From Ancylobacter mangrovi (GTDB lineage: Bacteria; Pseudomonadota; Alphaproteobacteria; Rhizobiales; Xanthobacteraceae): a stretch of 64,000 nucleotides of DNA. This document shows positions 31,982 through 39,467 of this stretch, in pieces. The notes under the pieces were generated by a model. It saw only the letters and a list, made by a program, of their open reading frames with translations, made no database searches and was not told the DNA's origin. The stretch is taken from positions 372,001-436,000 of the forward strand of contig NZ_JANTHZ010000002.1 in assembly GCF_024752355.1 (NCBI RefSeq). The letters are read 5' to 3'. A program made the translations under genes and the position numbers. How positions within the stretch are numbered: position 1 is the first letter of the stretch; every line of letters begins with the position of its first letter.

Positions 31982-34714
31982 CTAGAGATCCTCAGGGTCA
32001 AACAGGCGGAAGCGGCGGACCAGTGCCTTCTCGGCTTCGAGCAGCAGCATCAGCAGCACGCCCACGCCGACGATCATCACCCCGTCGAGCAGGGCCACCG
32101 GCCGGGTGCCGAACATGTGCTGCATCGGCGGCAGGTAGGTGAAGGCGAACTGCCCCGCCACCACCGCCACCAGCGCCGCCAGCACCGCCGGCGTGCCGAG
32201 CGCCCCGCGCCAGGTGATCGAGCTCATGTGCATGAAGCGCACGCTGAACAGGTAGAAGATCTCCATCACCACGATGGTGTTGACCACGATGGTGCGCGCC
32301 ATCTCGATGCCCTGCCCGCGCGCCAGCGACAGGGTGAACATCGCCGCCGTCGCCAGCATGAACAGCACCGACACCAGCACGATCCGCCACAGCATGAAGC
32401 GGGTGACGAGACCGCCATCGGCGCGGCGCGGCGGGCGGTTCATGATCCCCGGCTCGGTCGGTTCGAAGGCGAGCGCGAGGCCGAGCGTGATGCTGGTGGC
32501 GAGGTTGATCCACAGGATCTGCGCCGCCGACATCGGCATGGTGAAGCCGAAGGCGATGGCGCCGATCACCGACAGTACCTCGCCGCCATTGGTCGGCAGC
32601 GTCCAGGCGATCATCTTGCGGATATTGTCGTAGACGGTGCGCCCCTGCGTCACCGCCGCGACGATGGAGGCGAAATTGTCGTCGAGCAGCACCACCTCGG
32701 CCGCCTCCTTGGCCGCCTCCGTACCCTTCACCCCCATGGCGATGCCGACATCCGCCTGGCGCAGCGAGGGGGCGTCGTTCACCCCGTCGCCGGTCATCGC
32801 CACCACCGCGCCGGTGGACTGGAGCGCGCGCACGATGCGCAGCTTGTTCTCCGGGCTGGTGCGGGCGAACACCGAGGTGCGGCCCGCCAGTTCCACCAGC
32901 TCCGCGTCGGACACCGCGTCGACCTCGGCGCCGGTCACCACCACCGGCTCGCGCGCGAGGCCGAGCTGGCGGGCGATGGCGCCGGCGGTGAGGCCGTGGT
33001 CGCCGGTGACCATCTTCACCCCGATGCCGGCGCTGCGACACTCGGCGATGGCGGCGATCGCCTCCGGGCGCGGCGGATCGATGAAGCCCGCGAGGCCGAG
33101 GAAGGAGAAGCCGCCGGCGACGTTGTCGAAGGTCAGCCGGTCGGGCGCGGCGTCGAGCGTCTTCATGGCGAAGCCGAGCAGCCGCTCGCCCTCGGCGGCG
33201 ACGCCGGCGATCGCCTCGCCCCAGCGCTCCCGCTGGGACGCGGAAAGGGCGCACATGGCGAGCACCGCCTCCGGCGCGCCCTTCACGAAGACGGCGATCT
33301 CCTCCTGCGGGCCGCGATGGAGGCTCGCCATGAAGCGGTAGGCCGCGTCGAAGGGGATCTCGTCGAGCCGGCGCCAGTCGCCGCGCTCCACCGCCGGGCT
33401 GAGGCCCGCCTTGGCGGCGAAGGCGACCAGCGCGCCTTCCATCGGGTCGCCCTCGGCGCGCCAGACGCCGTCCCTGGCGTGGAGATGCGCGTCGTTGCAC
33501 AGCAGGCCGCAGCGGGCCAGCGCCTCGGCCGCCGCGGACGGATCGCCCGAATTGGCCCAGCTCAGCGTGCCGACCGGCTCGTATCCCGCGCCCGAGACCT
33601 CGATCGCCTCCGTCGCGTCGGTCTCCGGCAGCACGACGCGGCGGACCGTCATCTCGTTGCGGGTCAGCGTGCCGGTCTTGTCGGAGCAGATGACGGAGGT
33701 GGCGCCCAGCGTCTCCACCGCCGGCAGGCGGCGGATGACCGCGTTGAGCCGCGCCATGCGCCGCACGCCGATCGCCAGCGTGATGGTGATGACCGCAGGC
33801 AAGCCCTCCGGCACCACGCCGACCGCCAGCGCCACCACGGCGATCAGCGCCTCGGTCCAGCCATAGCCGCGCACGGCCACGGCGAAGACGAACAGCGCGC
33901 CCGCCGCGAGGATCGCCGCCCAGGTGAAGCGGCGGGCGAAATTGTCGATCTGGCGCAGCAGCGGCGTCGCCAGCGGCTCGACCTCGGCGATCAGCCGGCC
34001 GATGCGGCCGATCTCGGTGTGGCTTCCGGTGGAGACGACGATCCCCGCCCCCTGGCCGGCGGCGACCGTGGTGCCGGAGAACGCCATCGAATGCCGGTCG
34101 CCGAGCGCCGCGTCGGCCGCCGCCGGCTCCTCGCGCTTGGAGGCGGCCACGGATTCGCCGGTGAGGATCGATTCGTCGATCAGCATGCCGCGCGCGCGCA
34201 GCAGGCGCGTATCGGCCGGCACCCGGTCGCCCGCCTCCAGCAGCACGAGGTCGCCGGGCACGAGGTCGCGCGCATGCACGCTGATGCGCTGCCGGCCGCG
34301 GATCACCGCCGCATGGGGCGAGATCATGTTGCGGATGGCGCGCAGCGCCTGCTCGGCGCGGCCTTCCTGAAGGAAGCCGACGACCGCGTTGACCATCACC
34401 ACGGCGATGATGACCACCGCGTCGACCACGTGGCCGAGCGCGAACGCCGCCGCCGCGCCGGCCAGCAGGAAATAGATCAGCGCGCTGTTGAACTGGGCGA
34501 GGAAGCGCCGGATCGGGCTCGGGCGGGGCGGCTCGGGCAGCGCGTTCGGCCCGTGCTCGGCCAGCCGCTGGCGCGCCTCGTCCTCGCTCAGCCCGTCGAG
34601 CGAGACGCCGAGCCGGGCCGCGACCTCCTCGTGCGGCATGGCGTGCCAGGAGGTCGGCAGCGGGGCGGCGGCGGTGTCAAAGGGGCTGGGCGTCGGAACG
34701 GCGCTGTCGGTCAT
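31982..34714 (-). CDS. P2-type cation-transporting ATPase (HAD-IC family)
   Basis: This is a 910-residue membrane pump with an N-terminal cation-ATPase domain, about ten transmembrane helices, the actuator loop LTGES, the phosphorylated Asp345 in DKTGTLT and the hinge TGDGVNDAPSLRQADVG. Ion-site helices resemble SERCA in M4 (VVPEGLPAV) and M5 (NGGEV). M6 reads NLATSITLGLALAFEP, so the Asp that completes the second calcium site is missing. This M6 pattern recurs in a broad bacterial group whose ion is often unknown; calcium, manganese or monovalent ions are all possible. It converges with the chemosensory operon. A hairpin separates it from the upstream DUF2076 gene. Confidence 0.88.
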   Translation of the reverse strand: MTDSAVPTPSPFDTAAAPLPTSWHAMPHEEVAARLGVSLDGLSEDEARQRLAEHGPNALPEPPRPSPIRRFLAQFNSALIYFLLAGAAAAFALGHVVDAVVIIAVVMVNAVVGFLQEGRAEQALRAIRNMISPHAAVIRGRQRISVHARDLVPGDLVLLEAGDRVPADTRLLRARGMLIDESILTGESVAASKREEPAAADAALGDRHSMAFSGTTVAAGQGAGIVVSTGSHTEIGRIGRLIAEVEPLATPLLRQIDNFARRFTWAAILAAGALFVFAVAVRGYGWTEALIAVVALAVGVVPEGLPAVITITLAIGVRRMARLNAVIRRLPAVETLGATSVICSDKTGTLTRNEMTVRRVVLPETDATEAIEVSGAGYEPVGTLSWANSGDPSAAAEALARCGLLCNDAHLHARDGVWRAEGDPMEGALVAFAAKAGLSPAVERGDWRRLDEIPFDAAYRFMASLHRGPQEEIAVFVKGAPEAVLAMCALSASQRERWGEAIAGVAAEGERLLGFAMKTLDAAPDRLTFDNVAGGFSFLGLAGFIDPPRPEAIAAIAECRSAGIGVKMVTGDHGLTAGAIARQLGLAREPVVVTGAEVDAVSDAELVELAGRTSVFARTSPENKLRIVRALQSTGAVVAMTGDGVNDAPSLRQADVGIAMGVKGTEAAKEAAEVVLLDDNFASIVAAVTQGRTVYDNIRKMIAWTLPTNGGEVLSVIGAIAFGFTMPMSAAQILWINLATSITLGLALAFEPTEPGIMNRPPRRADGGLVTRFMLWRIVLVSVLFMLATAAMFTLSLARGQGIEMARTIVVNTIVVMEIFYLFSVRFMHMSSITWRGALGTPAVLAALVAVVAGQFAFTYLPPMQHMFGTRPVALLDGVMIVGVGVLLMLLLEAEKALVRRFRLFDPEDL

Positions 34715-34816
34715 CGCGGGAAGGAAGCTCGCGGCGAGGGAGGAACGCTAACGCTACCGGCAGGCGGGCATCGGACATCCGGACTTTCCCTTAGGCAAGA
34801 CCGGGTCGCCATAAAG

Positions 34817-34844
34817 GAAGGGCCGGCGGGGAGGCCGGCCCTTC
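34817..34844 (-). terminator. Hairpin terminator after the DUF2076 gene
   Basis: A perfect 11-bp stem (GAAGGGCCGGC / GCCGGCCCTTC) with a 6-base loop lies 38 bases after the DUF2076 stop. Read on the minus strand it is followed by CTTTAT, a poor T-tract. The stem is strong enough for termination and would separate this gene from the ATPase. Confidence 0.6.
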
Positions 34845-34881
34845 AAGTACCCGTGATCGAGGGGGCGCGGATCCCGGGTGG

Positions 34882-35691
34882 TCAGATCTCGCCGTCGCCG
34901 AAGAAGCCGCCGCCATCGAACCAGCCGCCCTCGTCGGAGGCGGAGATGTCGTCATAGCCGGCGTCGGCGCTCTGGTCGGGCTCGTAGGAGGCGTCCTGCG
35001 CGGCCGCGTCCTGAGCGGAGGCATCAGCCCCCGTCTCCTGCGACGTGTCGGCTGCGGCGGAGGTGTCGGCCGGAGCTTCGGCGGCCTGCGCCTCGCTGCC
35101 GCCGAACATGCCGGCGATGGCATGGCCGAGCAGCACGCCGCCGGCGACACCCATCGCGGTCTGCGCGGCGCCGGCGAGAAAGCCGCCGCCGCCGCCGAAG
35201 CCGGGCCGGGCACCGAAGCCCTGTTGCATGCCCGCGCCCGCACCCGCGTTCATACCCGGCTGCGCGCCCTGCGGTGGCCCGCCGGCACTCGGCCCCCAAT
35301 TGCCCGAAGGACCGGGGCCCGCGGGCACGGCCGCGGGCGTCGCGGCCCGGGGCATGGCCGGGACGGAGCCGCGGCGCTGGGGCGGCTGTGACGAGCCGAA
35401 CAGCCCGCCGAGAAAGCCGCCGGAAGCCGGCGCCTGCTGCGCCGTCTCCGCCGCCTGGCGTTCCAGTTCGGCCGCCTGACGCTCCAGTGCCTCGATGCGC
35501 GCCTGCGCCTGCTGCAGCGCGTAGTCCTGCATGACGATGGTCTGCGCCATCAGATAGGGCGCGGCGGGCTGGCCGGCGACGCGCTCGGCGATGAAGCCCT
35601 CCGCCTCCCCGTCGCGCGGCCCGCTGCGCTGCTCGGCCTCGGCGAGCCTGGCGAAGAGGCCGTCAATGGCTTGGCGATCCTGCTCGTTCAT
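34882..35691 (-). CDS. DUF2076 family protein
   Basis: This is a 269-residue protein of the DUF2076 family, which is widespread in proteobacteria and has no firmly known function. The N-terminal part is conserved and helical (MNEQDRQAIDGLFARLAEAE, then PYLMAQTIVMQDYALQQAQ, then a coiled EALERQAAELERQAAE). The middle is Gly/Pro/Ala-rich with repeated glycine stretches and a hydrophobic AGGVLLGHAIAGMF segment (about 180-195). The C-terminus is acidic and ends in Gly/Phe/Asp repeats (about 240-269). It lies 28 bases downstream of the Bax inhibitor-1 homologue, so the two are probably cotranscribed. A role at the envelope or in stress is only a guess. Confidence 0.85.
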   Translation of the reverse strand: MNEQDRQAIDGLFARLAEAEQRSGPRDGEAEGFIAERVAGQPAAPYLMAQTIVMQDYALQQAQARIEALERQAAELERQAAETAQQAPASGGFLGGLFGSSQPPQRRGSVPAMPRAATPAAVPAGPGPSGNWGPSAGGPPQGAQPGMNAGAGAGMQQGFGARPGFGGGGGFLAGAAQTAMGVAGGVLLGHAIAGMFGGSEAQAAEAPADTSAAADTSQETGADASAQDAAAQDASYEPDQSADAGYDDISASDEGGWFDGGGFFGDGEI

Positions 35692-35719
35692 CTGGGATCC
35701 TCCGCGTGGGGAATCTTCC

Positions 35720-36442
35720 TCACTCGCGCTCGCCGGTGAAGTTGAGCAGGAGCTGGAAGATGTTCACGAAGTTCAGATAGAGCGAGAACGCGCCGAACAC
35801 AGCGAGCTTCTGCTGCGATTCGGAATCGAAATGGTCGGCGTACTGCTCCTTGATCGCCTGCGTGTCCCAGGCGGTAAGGCCGACGAACACCACTATGCCG
35901 ACCACCGAGACGATGAACTGCAGCATGGTCGAGCCGAGGAACAGGTTCACCAGGCTCGCGATCACCACGCCGATCAGCCCCATCATCAGGAACGAGCCGA
36001 ACTGCGAGAGGTCGCGCCGGGTGGTGTAGCCGTAGAGGCTGGTGGCCCCGAACATGGCCGCGGCGATGAAGAAGGTGCGCGCGATCGAGGTGCCGGTGAA
36101 CACCAGGAAGATCGACGCCATCGACACGCCCATCACCGCGCAGAACGCCCAGAACATGGTCTGTGCGCCGCTCGCCGACATTGACTGCATGCGGAACGAG
36201 AAGAACAGCACGAAGGCGAGCGGCGCCAGCATCGCCACCCATTTCAGGGGGCTGGAGAAGATCGGCACGTAGAGCGCCGGCGTGGTGCCCACGATGAAGG
36301 CGACGAGGCCGGTCAGCACCAGCCCGATGCCCATATAGTTGTAGACGCGCAGCATGTGGCGGCGCAGGCCCTCGTCGAAGACGGCCCGGTCGGCGCCGCG
36401 CGCGCCGCTCTGCCACTGGAAGCCGTAATTCGGCGTGTTCAT
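35720..36442 (-). CDS. Bax inhibitor-1/YccA family membrane protein
   Basis: This is a 240-residue integral membrane protein with about seven hydrophobic segments. The family signature is visible as FIVGTTPALYVPIF, SAGAQTMFWAFCAVMG, TRRDLSQFGSFLMMGLIGVVIASLVN and GLTAWDTQAIKEQY. Bacterial members are pH-sensitive calcium-leak or proteostasis proteins (YccA in E. coli restrains FtsH). It lies between an anti-sigma gene (43-base gap) and DUF2076, all on the minus strand. Confidence 0.93.
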   Translation of the reverse strand: MNTPNYGFQWQSGARGADRAVFDEGLRRHMLRVYNYMGIGLVLTGLVAFIVGTTPALYVPIFSSPLKWVAMLAPLAFVLFFSFRMQSMSASGAQTMFWAFCAVMGVSMASIFLVFTGTSIARTFFIAAAMFGATSLYGYTTRRDLSQFGSFLMMGLIGVVIASLVNLFLGSTMLQFIVSVVGIVVFVGLTAWDTQAIKEQYADHFDSESQQKLAVFGAFSLYLNFVNIFQLLLNFTGERE

Positions 36443-36484
36443 GTCTTTCTCTCCTGGGAAAGGCGATGATAAAGGCGGTTCATG

Positions 36485-37270
36485 TCAGTAGAGCGAGCGC
36501 GCCAGCCGTTCCGCGGTGCGGTCCAGCTCGCGCGGCGGGGCCTGGGCGACGAGGGCGTAGGCGACCTCGCCGATCTGCCAGTAGGCGGCGTTGAGATCCT
36601 CGCTCGACACCGTGCGTGCCTGCACCACGTCGAAGCTGCCGGGGCGCACGGCGAACAGCGAGACCGGGCCGAAATCGCGCGTCTTGACCGACATCTCGAC
36701 GCTCGGGCCGAAGGCCGAGGGGAACACCTGCACGTCCTCCACCGACCAGCCGGTGGGAAGCTCGGGCATGACGATGGCGGTGGCGGCGCGGATCTCGGCC
36801 GGGTCGTAGCTCGCCCCGGTCTGGGACAGCATGCCCGCGCGCACCTGCGCCGTGCGGTGGGCGCGCAGCGCGTCCTCCACATAGGCGGGCGGCAGGTCGG
36901 AGGCGACGACGCGGCTCACCGCCAGCGGGCCAAACTCGGCATGGGCGAACCAGCCCGCGCAGACCAGCAGCCCCACCGCCGCGACGCGGCGCAGGCCGCG
37001 CAGCCAACGGTCGCGCGAGAGCGCACCCTCGAGCCGCCGCGCCGCCTCGGCGGTGGCGAAGCGCAGCCTCGCCTGCGCGGGATCGGCCGGCATGTCGGCG
37101 AGCGACAGCCTGAGCTCGTCGCGGATGCGCAGATCCGCCATCACCCGCGACGCCTCGGCCGGATGGGCGCTGAGATAGGCCTCGACCTCGATCCGCCGCG
37201 CCACGTCGATTTCGTCGTCGACATAGGCCTGCAGGTCGTCGTCGGAGATGGGGTCAACGGGCCGCGTCAT
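36485..37270 (-). CDS. Membrane anti-sigma factor paired with the ECF sigma factor
   Basis: This is a 261-residue protein. The cytoplasmic N-terminus (SDDDLQAYVDDEIDVARRIEV) is the anti-sigma domain form common in alphaproteobacteria. It has no HxxxCxxC zinc motif, so release is unlikely to be by zinc-thiol oxidation. One transmembrane helix lies near residues 90-108, followed by a periplasmic domain of about 150 residues. It overlaps the sigma gene by 17 bases, the usual arrangement for a cognate pair. I infer that an envelope signal is sensed by the periplasmic part and releases the sigma factor. Confidence 0.88.
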   Translation of the reverse strand: MTRPVDPISDDDLQAYVDDEIDVARRIEVEAYLSAHPAEASRVMADLRIRDELRLSLADMPADPAQARLRFATAEAARRLEGALSRDRWLRGLRRVAAVGLLVCAGWFAHAEFGPLAVSRVVASDLPPAYVEDALRAHRTAQVRAGMLSQTGASYDPAEIRAATAIVMPELPTGWSVEDVQVFPSAFGPSVEMSVKTRDFGPVSLFAVRPGSFDVVQARTVSSEDLNAAYWQIGEVAYALVAQAPPRELDRTAERLARSLY

Positions 37271-37895
37271 CGGAGCCTCCCACCAGCCGGAGATGGGTGA
37301 TGCGCGCGCCGCCCTCCTCGATCGCGCGCAGAGCGGCGCGCGCCCGCGACAGGCGCGACATCAGCGTGCCCTGCGGGATGCCGAGCGCGCCGGCCGCCTC
37401 GGCATAGCCGAGCCCCTCGATCGCCACGAGGTGAAGCGCGGCGCGCTGCTCCTCGGGCAGTTCCATGAACGCCTCGCGGATCTGCGCCAGCCGGACGTGA
37501 TGCTCCTGCGCCGGCGCGGACTGGGTCGCGGCGAGCTGGGCCGCCTCGCCCGCGCGGCGCTCCTCGGCGACGCGGCTGCGACGACGGTCGATGAAGACGT
37601 TGTGAAGAATGGACATCAGCCAGACGCGCAGACCGCCGCCAGGAGCGGCGCCCGCCGTCCGACCCGCATTTGTCCGGCTTTCCCCGGCGCCGCGCGCGGG
37701 CGCGAAGCTGCCGCGCCGCTCATAGGCGCGCAGCAGCGCGTCGTGCACCAGGTCCTCGGCCTCCGCGTCGTCGCGCGTCAGCACCCGCGCGTAGCGGCGC
37801 AGCGCCGGAAGCTGCCCGACGACGTCGAACCGCCCGCGGTCGGCTGCGCCGGTGCCGGAGGACCCGTTGCCGGATATGGAGGATTCCCGCCTCAT
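37254..37895 (-). CDS. ECF-family RNA polymerase sigma factor
   Basis: This is a 213-residue sigma factor. Region 2 is RYARVLTRDDAEAEDLVHDA (about 34-53) with WLMSILHNVFIDRRR, and region 4 is LPEEQRAALHLVAIEGLGYA (about 145-164) with the helix-turn-helix QGTLMSRLSRARAALR. A Gly/Ala/Arg-rich insertion of about 25 residues splits region 2 from the WLMSILHN segment. It is not EcfG, which normally sits beside nepR and phyR. No good ribosome site precedes the ATG; a candidate ECF promoter ends almost at the start codon, which may mean a leaderless mRNA. Confidence 0.92.
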   Translation of the reverse strand: MRRESSISGNGSSGTGAADRGRFDVVGQLPALRRYARVLTRDDAEAEDLVHDALLRAYERRGSFAPARGAGESRTNAGRTAGAAPGGGLRVWLMSILHNVFIDRRRSRVAEERRAGEAAQLAATQSAPAQEHHVRLAQIREAFMELPEEQRAALHLVAIEGLGYAEAAGALGIPQGTLMSRLSRARAALRAIEEGGARITHLRLVGGSDDAAR

Positions 37896-37902
37896 GATCC
37901 GT

Positions 37903-37930
37903 ATACGGAGCGGCCCGCCTTTCTATTCCC
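37903..37930 (-). promoter_or_regulatory. Candidate autoregulated ECF promoter GGGAATA-N16-CGTAT
   Basis: On the minus strand GGGAATA (37930-37924) and CGTAT (37907-37903) are exactly 16 bases apart, the usual ECF spacing. The -10 overlaps a 12-bp palindrome TCCGTATACGGA (37898-37909). Transcription would begin within a few bases of the sigma gene ATG at 37895. The elements are seen; that this sigma factor reads them is inferred. Confidence 0.4.
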
Positions 37931-37988
37931 GAAGGTCAGCCGCGCCGGATTCGGGCCCGTTCCGCGGCCGGGCCGCGCGAGCGTGCCG

Positions 37989-38013
37989 GGAACGCGCGCG
38001 GAGTGCGACCGTT
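37989..38013 (+). promoter_or_regulatory. EcfG-type general stress promoter (GGAAC-N16-CGTT)
   Basis: This is a perfect match to the alphaproteobacterial EcfG consensus: GGAAC at 37989-37993, 16 bases, CGTT at 38010-38013. It lies 36 bases before the small ORF at 38049 and in the divergent gap with the ECF sigma gene. Confidence 0.75.
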
Positions 38014-38048
38014 TACCCCCTGTCGGCCCGCTTCCGCCGATCCTGCCC

Positions 38049-38309
38049 ATGGACCCCATAACCATGCGCCATTCACCTGCCGTCCGTTCGCCCGCGCCGC
38101 TGCCGCCGTTCCGGCTGCTCTTCCAGGAACCGCGCGATCCGCCGCCGGGCCTGTGCGCCATGATGAACGCGCGCACCTTCGCCCGGCTCGACGACGCCCG
38201 CCGCCATGCGCGCGCGATGATGAACGATCGCGCCCGCAAGCCGGTGCAGATCCTCGATGCCAACCGCCGCATTGTCTGGGATGAATATGGCGACGACCAT
38301 GGCCGATAG
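38049..38309 (+). CDS. Small hypothetical protein behind an EcfG-type promoter
   Basis: This is an 86-residue basic protein with a Pro-rich N-terminus (about 11-36) and a conserved-looking C-terminus (ARLDDARRHARAMMNDRARK, then QILDANRRIVWDEYGDDH). No domain was recognised; short alphaproteobacterial proteins ending in a similar VQILDA..R.VWDE pattern exist as far as I recall. The perfect EcfG promoter immediately upstream is the main reason to treat it as a real stress gene. The start could be the ATG at 38049 or 38064; neither has a strong ribosome site. Confidence 0.6.
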   Translation: MDPITMRHSPAVRSPAPLPPFRLLFQEPRDPPPGLCAMMNARTFARLDDARRHARAMMNDRARKPVQILDANRRIVWDEYGDDHGR

Positions 38310-38538
38310 GGGGCGGAACGCGCCCGGGCCGGTCACGCTTTACGGAGCAGACCGTGCCGGCTCGCACGCGGGCGGGCGGAACATGCGTGTCTCCGCGCCC
38401 GGAAGATCCTAGCCAACCTGATCCGGCGGCCCCGTCCCGGACGGGCACGCTGCATGGCGGAAATCAGAAAGGAAGGGCGCCACCCGCCGGCCGGGCCGCT
38501 GTCGCGGCGGGGCCGGCGCCGATGGCGCCCAGTCCGTC

Positions 38539-38558
38539 GGGACCCCCGAAGGGTTCCC
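38539..38558 (-). terminator. Hairpin downstream of the DUF3008 gene
   Basis: On the minus strand GGGAACCC-TTCG-GGGGTCCC forms an 8-bp stem with one mismatch and a stable UUCG-type tetraloop, 19 bases after the DUF3008 stop. There is no T-run, so it may stabilise the 3' end rather than terminate. The rest of the gap at 38310-38576 holds no gene I can support. Confidence 0.4.
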
Positions 38559-38576
38559 GTCATTCACTTAGCCGGC

Positions 38577-38768
38577 TTATCGATGATGATCGACGTGGCC
38601 GGGCTTGCCCTTGCGCGAGGTGGAGGCGAACTCCTCCAGCTCCTTCTTGGTCATGGATTTCTCCATCGACTTCGAGGCACCGCGCAGTTCGCTCTTCTTC
38701 ATCTCGCCCCGCTTGGCGGCGAGCGCGGCGCCCGCGGCCATCTGCTGGGCCTTTGATTTGGCAGGCAT
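38577..38768 (-). CDS. DUF3008 family small basic protein
   Basis: This is a 63-residue, Lys-rich protein of the DUF3008 family (MPAKSKAQQMAAGAALAAKR, then MKKSELRGASKSM and KKELEEFASTSRKGKP). The function is unknown; family members are often found among general-stress genes of alphaproteobacteria. The ATG has a strong ribosome site (GGGAGGAGG). It lies 51 bases after yciF on the same strand and is probably cotranscribed from the EcfG-type promoter at 39418-39442. Confidence 0.85.
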   Translation of the reverse strand: MPAKSKAQQMAAGAALAAKRGEMKKSELRGASKSMEKSMTKKELEEFASTSRKGKPGHVDHHR

Positions 38769-38819
38769 GGAATCCTCCTCCCGGTAGAGAGCGATATCCT
38801 TCGGGCGAAATCCTGCAGC

Positions 38820-39326
38820 CTATTCGGCGGCCTGGATGTTGACCCGCGCCTCGGCCAGCTTGGTCAGCGTGGCGTCGGCCTTGTGCTCGTCGGCGAGGTT
38901 CTTCGCCAGCACGCTGGCGCAGTCCGGGCGGCCGAGCAGCTTCGCCCAGGCGATGAGCGTGCCGTAGCGCGTCATCTCGTAATGCTCGACCGCCTGCGCC
39001 GAAGCGATCAGCGCGGCATCCAGCACCTGCTTGTCGGCAACGTCGCCGGCGACCTCGTCGGCCTCCTTCAGGATGCCGTCAATGGCCGGGCAGTCCACCG
39101 CCTTCGGCTCCACGCCATGCATCCGGAACACTTCCTCGACGCGGCCGACATGGCCCTCGGTCTCGGTTAGATGCTTGGAGAAGTCGCTCTTGAGTTGATC
39201 GTCGGTGGCCTTGTCGATCATTCTCGGCAGAGCTTTCACGATCTGCTTCTCGGCGTAGTAAATGTCCTGAAGCTGATGAACGAAGAGATCGTTCATCGTC
39301 TTGATGTCCTTTGAGAACAGACCCAT
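38820..39326 (-). CDS. YciF/DUF892 ferritin-like stress protein
   Basis: This is a 168-residue, all-helical protein of the YciE/YciF (DUF892) family, which has a ferritin-like four-helix bundle and is stress-induced. It starts with the typical MNDLFVHQLQDIYYAEKQIV and has the helices TETEGHVGRVEEVFRMHG and ASAQAVEHYEMTRYGTLIAW with Glu/His residues that could bind a di-iron site. A perfect EcfG-type promoter lies upstream, with a leader of about 85 bases, and a strong ribosome site (AGGAGGATCC) precedes the ATG. Confidence 0.93.
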   Translation of the reverse strand: MGLFSKDIKTMNDLFVHQLQDIYYAEKQIVKALPRMIDKATDDQLKSDFSKHLTETEGHVGRVEEVFRMHGVEPKAVDCPAIDGILKEADEVAGDVADKQVLDAALIASAQAVEHYEMTRYGTLIAWAKLLGRPDCASVLAKNLADEHKADATLTKLAEARVNIQAAE

Positions 39327-39417
39327 GGTAGGATCCTCCTGTCTATTTTCTGTTTTGATGATCTTTGAGGTATTCGGACCCCGCGCATGAAATTCATGCG
39401 CCGTCGGATACAGGAAA

Positions 39418-39442
39418 AACGGGTGAAACGAGCGAACGTTCC
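39418..39442 (-). promoter_or_regulatory. EcfG-type general stress promoter upstream of yciF
   Basis: On the minus strand GGAAC (39442-39438), 16 bases and CGTT (39421-39418) match the EcfG consensus perfectly. It points at the yciF-DUF3008 pair, about 90 bases before the yciF ATG. Confidence 0.8.
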
Positions 39443-39467
39443 GCTCCGCCTTTGCTTTACCTCCCGA

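Noticed and set aside
32117-34957. 946-codon plus-strand ORF opposite the P-type ATPase
   Set aside because: It is antisense to a gene with complete ATPase motifs and its translation is Arg/His/Gly-rich noise, typical of a GC-rich shadow frame.
38354-38842. Plus-strand ORF with GTG start after a GGAG, in the gap before DUF3008
   Set aside because: The translation is Pro/Arg/Ala-rich without a pattern and runs antisense through DUF3008; kept only as a possible transcript, not as a gene.
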